This document shows positions 13,405 to 18,987 of a stretch of 18,987 nt of DNA, piece by piece; the stretch's first letter is position 1, and each line of letters starts with the position of its first letter. Made by a program: the position numbers and the translations under genes. The DNA lies in assembly GCA_020433835.1 (NCBI GenBank), contig JAGRBY010000070.1, positions 1 to 18,987 on the forward strand, written 5' to 3'. Below the pieces are notes generated by a model. That model was not told the DNA's origin. It searched no databases and saw nothing but the letters and a program-made list of their open reading frames with translations. Source of the stretch: Anaerolineae bacterium (GTDB lineage Bacteria > Chloroflexota > Anaerolineae > 4572-78 > J111).

Positions 13405-16400
13405 TTAGCGTTCTATAACTTCTACTCCCGGCGGGATTTTGCTGATCAGTGGGGTGGTAAATGTAAACGCACTGCCTTTACCATATTCACTTTTCACTAC
13501 CAACTCACCTCCATGATTCTCAATCATTTTTTTGGTGATTGATAAACCCAGACCCGTGCCCGGCTCATTGCGGATATTTTGGTCACTAGAGCGGAAGAAG
13601 TTCGTGAACAACTTGTCCATATCCTCTTGGGCGATGCCGTATCCTGTATCTTTTACGGTCACTTTGATGCCTTGCACATCACCATTAACGTCGCCATTGA
13701 AGTAGGGTTGGGCGATGACCACAATATCGCCCCCTTCCGGCGTATATTTGTAGGCATTGCTCACCAAATTGGTCATAATTTGCACCATACGATTATAATC
13801 GGCCCGAATCTGTGGGAGATTTTCATCAACATTGAGGGTTAAATGCAATTTTTTAGACTTAACCTGATTTTGTACGGATTCAACAACATCTTCGATAACT
13901 TGTTTAAACTCGACATCATCGATTTCCAGCCGGATACGACCGGCCTCAATGCGGCTAACATCAAGCAAATCGCTTACCAGCCGGTCCATACGATCGACAT
14001 TGTTAGAGATAACCTCTAAAAAGTCTTTCTGTTTATCGGATAAAGGCCCACCCGCCCCCATTTGCAACAGCTTGGCATAGCCTTTAATGCTCGTCATCGG
14101 AATTTTTAACTCGTGCGAGGCCGTGCTCATAAACTCGGTTTTGGATTGGTTAGCGTGTTTTACTTGTTCGAAAAGCTTAGCATTTTCAATGGCAATGGCT
14201 GCATGGCTAACAAGAATCGTAACGAAGTTTAGATCTTCTTCTGTAAAGTAATCGGTGCTGGTGCTCTCTAAATTAATAACGCCGATAACATGACCTTCTT
14301 GTTTGATCGGCACCACCAGAACAGAACGTGCTAAATAAGCGGCGGGGCGGCATTCTTCTACTTCAGCTACGTCGTTGGTTAAAACAGATTGACCGGTTCG
14401 AACAGCGTGGCCGATAAAGCCTTGCGACAACCGCCAAGATTTATTTTTGTAGCGACTTATTTCCATCGGCATACCACGCTGAACCGGTAAATAAAGCTCC
14501 GGCTCGTTATCATTATTGGTGTTAACCACACCCATTGCCCCAATAGACAAGCCTAAAGCATCCATGGCATAGGTTAATGTTATGTCTAATACATTGTGCA
14601 GTTCGATGGAGGTTTGCAGCTGTTGATCGAACATTTGCAGCGTCTGTAATTCCTGCATACGCTCGGCCAGAGCACGATCTGTCAGGGTAAACTTTTGCGC
14701 ATTTTGAATAGCAATGGCCGCTTGTCCGCCAAAAGACATCAGCAGATTACAATCTTCCTCGGTAAAAATAGAGCCATCTTGTTTATTGAGTACTTCAATA
14801 ACGCCGATGACTTCGTTTCTGACCTGCATCGGCACGCACATCAAATCTTTTGTTTTGAATTCTGTCTCTTCATCAAAATCGACATTCCACCGAGGGTCGC
14901 TGGAAACATCATTAATAATCAGTGGCTCACCAGATTGCGCAACGGTACCCACGATCCCTTTGCCGATAGATGTTTTTACGCCTACGAGTTTATCTTCTGT
15001 TGGCCCCAGAACAACTTCAAACTTTAAATTTTGACGCTTCGAGTCGGCCAGCAGCAAGGAGCCTGCTTCTGCGTTAAGCAATTGAACGGCATGTTCCATA
15101 ATACGCATCAGCACTACGTCCAGATCCAGGGTTGAACTGATGGCCGAACTTACCTCACCCAGGGTGGTAAGCTGCCGGGCCTTTTCTTGTGCTTCTTTTA
15201 GTAGCTGCGATTTTTCTAAAGCAATAGCCGATTGGGCGGCAAAAAGTTCCATCAACCAGATGTCATTTTCTCGGAAGCGCAGACCGTCTGGCTCATGCAT
15301 TAAACACAGCACCCCTCGAACCTTGCCCGCCCAATATAAAGGAACACCGAGTACGGCTCCAAATGATGCCTCTGCAAAGTTTTCCAATCGGCCCGAAAAA
15401 GAGTGGTAATTATCGATTACCACCGTCCTGCCCAGCGTGAGTACGCGTCCGGCAATACCTTGGGTAGATTTAATGGTATAGTTTGTGTAATCTTTATCCA
15501 GATTATAGCTGACCACCGCTTTGAGTATTTTTTCATCCGGTTGTAGCAAATATACCATGCCACCTTCAGCGTGAAGCAGCTTTGAGGCCTGCTCTACTAC
15601 CGAAACCAAAAGACTGTCGGCATCGGCCTCAGCCTGGATGCTAGCCGATATGGCCTGCAAGGCTTCCAGTTCAGCCGCCTTTCGTTTGGTTTCTTCAAGA
15701 AATTGGGCATTCTCCAAGGCAATGGTCGTTTGGCTGGCCAGCGTTGCTAGAAAGAGAAGGTCGTCGCTGCTGTAAGGTTGCCCCGAGCGCTTTAACCCGA
15801 GAGCAAGCCAACCTAATAGGTTTTCTGAACCCAAAAGAGGAACGCACAGAGCGATATTCATGATATTCAATCGCGCCAGTTCTTCTTTTGAAACAGACAC
15901 ATCCGGCGATACCAGGCCGCTGGGGCTAACTTGAAGAATATTGTTGGTATCAGCCAACCACTGCGCCAGATCATCACTTAGGCCAAAGCGGATGTTGACC
16001 GTCTGGGGATCATCATCAGAGGGAGGATAGCTCACCACAAACGCCCCAATCGTATGGTTACGTAAAAAAACCGTCGAATGTTCGGGCATGAGAGTCTCAT
16101 GGGCTTGTTTTACTAACAGTTCCAGAACGTGGTTGGTACTAAGCGGCGCTGAAATAAGGGCCCGGCCGTAGCTCTGCAGAGTTTGTCGATAGTCAAATGG
16201 TTCTCTAAGAAATAAGCGATTGACCGCTGTCTGTATACGCTTTTTGAGAGGATCGAGCGTTAACACCAGAATCACAACAAATATGGCTAAGATAATTGGA
16301 TCTTGAAAAAGTGAACCTTGAAACAAAGCTCCCAGAAAACTGACAATAATAAAGTAAAAAACAGTGACCATCAAGGTCAGTAACGTATAAACAATGCCTC

Positions 16401-17475
16401 GGTTGAAAATGGTATCAATATCAAGAATGCGATATCGTAGCATGGCATACGTAATTGCCAGCGGCAATACGATAAAAGGTATAAATATGCCGGCGAAAAT
16501 GGGCCATACAAATGCTGTTTGCAGACCCAAAGTATTAAGAATCATCCAAAGAGTCACCGGGCCAAACGCAACAATAGTACTCCAAAATAATATCGACGTT
16601 TGTTGGCGTATTGTGTTTGAGAGTGTGAAATAACGTAAGTGAAGCTGAGTGCCTAAAAAGAGAAGGATCGATAAGCTGATGAAGGCAAAGATCCATAATC
16701 GTGTCGAGTAATACAGGCGGGGACTGTGGGCAAAATAGAGACTGTAAAGATTAATGATGCCCAGGCCAAGCGCAACCATATACGGGATAAAACGCAGCCA
16801 TTTTTGTGAGCGAATAAGCCGCGAGTCAACTGGAAAAACAAGTCCCAAATGAAGTAGCGATGCCCCACTCAAAGGCAAAATAACAGCCCATATTGAATTG
16901 AGAAAATGAAGGGTAAATTGGTCGAAGATGCCGCTGGTTGAGATAGAAACGAACGCGCAGAAGGCGACGAAAACATTATTCGCTTGGCCCGCCCGCCGAA
17001 GACGAAAGATAATAAACCCCAGGCTAAGATAGATTAAACTTACCGTATAAGGCAGCCAGAAGTAAATAAGAAAATTTTGCAGCGAAAAATCGATCAGCGA
17101 TACGGTAATATCCGTGATAGGCGGAGCAGCTTGAGCCAGGTGAGGTTCAACCTGAAGGGTAACACTGTCACCCACCTCCTTGTCGCGTAGTGACAGATAG
17201 ACATCCCTGCCAGAATTTACCGGCGTTTCATCGATAGTTAGCAGGATATCGCCCGAGTCGATGCCTTGCTGATGGGCCGGCCAATCAGGATCATAACTAT
17301 CTGCCACAATGAGGTTAGAGTAAAAAAGCGTGCCTAAAAACGGCTTTTTAACCCATTGCAGGGCAAATACAAGCGCCAAGATACTAAAAATTGCCGCCGC
17401 AATAAGTAATACGAGGATAATTATTCTTGTGTGTGGGGAATTTCTGCTTCTTAAAGAGCTAAAAGCCGGTTTCAT
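13405..17475 (-). CDS. Hybrid-sensor histidine kinase: PDZ, multi-TM, four GAF domains, HisKA-HATPase
   Basis: A 1356-residue membrane kinase. TM1 (17-41) is followed by an extracytoplasmic PDZ-like domain (about 55-115, QGIDSGDILLTIDETPV) and about seven or eight TM segments (134-408) with LLHLGLVFP and RYRILDIDTIFNRGIVY. Four GAF domains follow: about 445-590, 615-755, 785-925 and 955-1098. The HisKA domain has the phosphoacceptor H1121 in HELKIP. HATPase_c has N1236/N1240 (NLVSN), DTGYG (1276-1280) and GTGLGL (1306-1311). TM1-PDZ-multiTM resembles the N-terminal layout of ComP-type sensors. The residue four after His, normally Thr or Asn in the phosphatase motif, is Ile1125. It carries no receiver; the lone receiver at 11616-12005 may be the partner. 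The Shine-Dalgarno is weak. Signals sensed are unknown. Confidence 0.95.
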   Translation of the reverse strand: MKPAFSSLRSRNSPHTRIIILVLLIAAAIFSILALVFALQWVKKPFLGTLFYSNLIVADSYDPDWPAHQQGIDSGDILLTIDETPVNSGRDVYLSLRDKEVGDSVTLQVEPHLAQAAPPITDITVSLIDFSLQNFLIYFWLPYTVSLIYLSLGFIIFRLRRAGQANNVFVAFCAFVSISTSGIFDQFTLHFLNSIWAVILPLSGASLLHLGLVFPVDSRLIRSQKWLRFIPYMVALGLGIINLYSLYFAHSPRLYYSTRLWIFAFISLSILLFLGTQLHLRYFTLSNTIRQQTSILFWSTIVAFGPVTLWMILNTLGLQTAFVWPIFAGIFIPFIVLPLAITYAMLRYRILDIDTIFNRGIVYTLLTLMVTVFYFIIVSFLGALFQGSLFQDPIILAIFVVILVLTLDPLKKRIQTAVNRLFLREPFDYRQTLQSYGRALISAPLSTNHVLELLVKQAHETLMPEHSTVFLRNHTIGAFVVSYPPSDDDPQTVNIRFGLSDDLAQWLADTNNILQVSPSGLVSPDVSVSKEELARLNIMNIALCVPLLGSENLLGWLALGLKRSGQPYSSDDLLFLATLASQTTIALENAQFLEETKRKAAELEALQAISASIQAEADADSLLVSVVEQASKLLHAEGGMVYLLQPDEKILKAVVSYNLDKDYTNYTIKSTQGIAGRVLTLGRTVVIDNYHSFSGRLENFAEASFGAVLGVPLYWAGKVRGVLCLMHEPDGLRFRENDIWLMELFAAQSAIALEKSQLLKEAQEKARQLTTLGEVSSAISSTLDLDVVLMRIMEHAVQLLNAEAGSLLLADSKRQNLKFEVVLGPTEDKLVGVKTSIGKGIVGTVAQSGEPLIINDVSSDPRWNVDFDEETEFKTKDLMCVPMQVRNEVIGVIEVLNKQDGSIFTEEDCNLLMSFGGQAAIAIQNAQKFTLTDRALAERMQELQTLQMFDQQLQTSIELHNVLDITLTYAMDALGLSIGAMGVVNTNNDNEPELYLPVQRGMPMEISRYKNKSWRLSQGFIGHAVRTGQSVLTNDVAEVEECRPAAYLARSVLVVPIKQEGHVIGVINLESTSTDYFTEEDLNFVTILVSHAAIAIENAKLFEQVKHANQSKTEFMSTASHELKIPMTSIKGYAKLLQMGAGGPLSDKQKDFLEVISNNVDRMDRLVSDLLDVSRIEAGRIRLEIDDVEFKQVIEDVVESVQNQVKSKKLHLTLNVDENLPQIRADYNRMVQIMTNLVSNAYKYTPEGGDIVVIAQPYFNGDVNGDVQGIKVTVKDTGYGIAQEDMDKLFTNFFRSSDQNIRNEPGTGLGLSITKKMIENHGGELVVKSEYGKGSAFTFTTPLISKIPPGVEVIER

Positions 17476-17773
17476 CTGTCGAAGAATTATGGCTAATCAA
17501 ACGGTCATCCGTTATTAATTAGGTCCTTACACTAAGTAGAAAGGGTTAATACGGGTTCGAATTGATAGGTTAGCAAGGGTATACAATGCTGGCGTGCAGT
17601 TTAACCTAATACTAATACTTTCCAGTTTAACACGCGGTTTATAGCAAGTCAAGGTCGTTGATGGTACTTTGGTCGTGAACGGTCAGAGAATAGTAAGAGA
17701 CCCCGCAAATAGGTATCATCTGCCGGGCCTTTGTTCCATTATCTACTTGATAAAGATGCACGCAATTCATCGA
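17476..17773. other. 298-bp intergenic region between the kinase and PFK genes
   Basis: It must hold the kinase promoter and the 3' end of the PFK transcript. I found only weak candidates: a TTAAAC/TATACC pair with 15-bp spacing near 17568-17595 on the minus strand, and an imperfect hairpin around 17700-17731. No gene, strong terminator or clear operator was seen. Confidence 0.5.
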
Positions 17774-18922
17774 TTAATAGAGAAACATCGGTTTCTCTTT
17801 CACATGGCGAATTTTGGGACGATACGCGTCGACATCATATAATTCATCGACATCAACCCGCTTGATACCTTCAGATAGAATTGAGGCCGGAACACTGGTG
17901 TATTTGCCATCTTTTACGGCAACCATTTGGCCCAATTCACTTTTCGAAATTAAATCCATCGCCATATTAGCAAAATTAAAGCCGACCATCAAATCGATAG
18001 CATCCGGCTTACCAGACCGTGATAGATAAGCGATTTGTTGATAAATAATGTCTTCGCCCGTAATTTGTTTAATGGCTTCCCCGGTAACGGCTCCAATACC
18101 CGATACTTTTTGACTTGCCGAGTCAGGCTGCCCGTACCGTATATTTTTTCCGCCAATCATTGTTGCGCCTTCAGAAATTGTCAAAATGGCGTAGTTACTG
18201 GGGTTTTTGCGTTTGTCTTCCAATAATAGAGTTGCCAGCTTTTCCGGATCAAACGGTACTTCGGAGATAATAGCGCGATTAACATCGGCCAAATAAGCGG
18301 CGATGAGCGACGTTTCTCCTGAGTTGCGGCCAAACAGTTCAATCACCCCAATTCGTTCATGGGAGCCAACCGAGGTGCGCAAATTGTGGATAATATCGAT
18401 ACTTCTTGTAATAGCTGTTGAAAAGCCAATACAGTAGTCGGTGCCGTAAACATCGTTGTCCATTGTTTTAGGAACAGCCAGAATAGGTATGCCTTCGTTA
18501 TGTAAGCGATGGGCATAGTTGAGGGTGTCATCTCCGCCGATAGGGATTAAAACATCAACCCCCAGTGCTTCAATTACTTTTAATACATGCGCTGTACAAT
18601 CTTGAGGCTTCGTCGGTTGATTTTGGGGATCTTTAAGAAAATCGGGCATACTCATAGGTTGAATCCGACTCGGATTGACCCTTGATGTATGGAGAAAGGT
18701 GCCACCAGTGCGATCAACTGTCCGTACGGCATCATTATCCAAATCAACCAGCCATTTTGCAAAACATTCTTCATCATCGGGATTATAATTGAGCAGCCCT
18801 TGCCAACCTCGTCTAATTCCCAGTATGCTATGACCTTCGTCTGTGGCCCGTTTTACAACAGCTTTGATGCACGAATTTAAACCTGGGACATCACCCCCAC
18901 CCGTTAGTATTCCGATTTTCAC
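17774..18922 (-). CDS. 6-phosphofructokinase, pyrophosphate-type signature
   Basis: This 382-residue cytoplasmic enzyme phosphorylates fructose 6-phosphate in glycolysis. Motifs are intact: GGGDVPGLN (8-16), GGTFLHTSR (73-81), GGDDT (129-133), PKTMDND (151-157, with the catalytic Asp155), FGRNSG (197-202), SEVPFDPE and LSRSGKPD. In this family Asp after GGD, with Lys in PKT, marks enzymes that use pyrophosphate, while Gly at both positions marks classical ATP enzymes. The donor is therefore probably PPi, by residue logic only. The start is GTG, set by a consensus TCCTCCT (AGGAGGA on the minus strand) nine bases upstream. It is monocistronic as far as visible and is the intact paralog of the degenerate protein at 3575-4819. 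Confidence 0.93.
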   Translation of the reverse strand: MKIGILTGGGDVPGLNSCIKAVVKRATDEGHSILGIRRGWQGLLNYNPDDEECFAKWLVDLDNDAVRTVDRTGGTFLHTSRVNPSRIQPMSMPDFLKDPQNQPTKPQDCTAHVLKVIEALGVDVLIPIGGDDTLNYAHRLHNEGIPILAVPKTMDNDVYGTDYCIGFSTAITRSIDIIHNLRTSVGSHERIGVIELFGRNSGETSLIAAYLADVNRAIISEVPFDPEKLATLLLEDKRKNPSNYAILTISEGATMIGGKNIRYGQPDSASQKVSGIGAVTGEAIKQITGEDIIYQQIAYLSRSGKPDAIDLMVGFNFANMAMDLISKSELGQMVAVKDGKYTSVPASILSEGIKRVDVDELYDVDAYRPKIRHVKEKPMFLY

Positions 18923-18930
18923 GGCCTGAA

Positions 18931-18937
18931 TCCTCCT
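18931..18937 (-). promoter_or_regulatory. Strong Shine-Dalgarno site that fixes the GTG start of the PFK gene
   Basis: The minus strand reads AGGAGGA nine bases before GTG at 18922. No ATG in frame lies nearer, so the GTG start is well supported. Confidence 0.85.
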
Positions 18938-18954
18938 AAGTTTTGTTGTTAAAA

Positions 18955-18982
18955 AAAAATAGGCCCTGATAGGCCCATTTTT
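18955..18982. terminator. Terminator-like hairpin at the window edge
   Basis: AAAAAT-a-GGCC and GGCC-c-ATTTTT pair across CTGATA, with one A/C mismatch. Poly-A on the left and poly-T on the right make it usable on either strand. It could end the transcript of a gene beyond the window and insulate the PFK gene. TAGGCCC also occurs as a direct repeat here, which weakens the case a little. Confidence 0.55.
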
Positions 18983-18987
18983 CTCTG

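Noticed and set aside
14695..15034. Plus-strand frames of about 110 codons
   Set aside because: Antisense to the third GAF domain of the kinase; no supporting start signal or recognisable motif.
17700..17731. Imperfect hairpin after the PFK gene as a terminator
   Set aside because: At least two mismatches in a nine-pair stem and no T-run on the minus strand.

Overview
The window looks like a piece of chromosome from a bacterium of the phylum Chloroflexota, probably near Anaerolineae. That is an inference from protein style: long FtsX-type permeases with two repeated halves, an adaptor lipoprotein with 'AGPTxEE' coiled-coil repeats, a PDZ/multi-TM/multi-GAF histidine kinase, and phosphofructokinases with GGDDT and PKT motifs. 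Nothing here fixes a genus. Almost all genes lie on the minus strand. No tRNA, rRNA, CRISPR array or transposase was seen.

Left half (about 1-8210, minus strand). A promoter at 8181-8210 has two tandem operator-like palindromes just downstream of its -10 box. It drives a long, structured leader and then five genes in this order: adaptor lipoprotein (7905-6460), secreted TolB-like beta-propeller (6410-4908), a phosphofructokinase-like protein that has lost its catalytic motifs (4819-3575), a LolD/MacB-type ABC ATPase (3573-2830), and an FtsX-type permease (2282 to beyond base 1). The PFK-like gene ends one base before the ATPase starts. Between ATPase and permease lie 547 bases without a convincing gene. 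They hold a small MITE-like inverted repeat, a 21-bp palindrome, a weak terminator-like hairpin and about ten copies of a 21-bp tandem repeat.

Middle (8388-12005, minus strand). A second, paralogous FtsX permease follows a TetR-family repressor gene. Near-identical operators lie in front of the repressor, overlapping a perfect TTGACA-17-TATAAT promoter, and in front of the permease. No second ATPase is visible, so this permease may share the one at 2830-3573. A strong hairpin terminator separates this unit from a stand-alone receiver-domain response regulator.

Right part (12121-18987). A Nudix hydrolase gene diverges from the response regulator; both have extended -10 boxes. It is followed by a decayed membrane-protein fragment, probably a glycosyltransferase remnant with an in-frame stop. 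Then come a 1356-residue histidine kinase (PDZ, about seven TM segments, four GAF domains, HisKA/HATPase) and a catalytically intact phosphofructokinase with pyrophosphate-type signatures. The window ends in a terminator-like hairpin.

The most interesting point is the PFK pseudoenzyme locked into an ABC export-type operon, with an apparently active paralog 13 kb away. I suggest, as inference only, that the pseudoenzyme is a metabolite-sensing or scaffolding subunit for the ABC ATPase.
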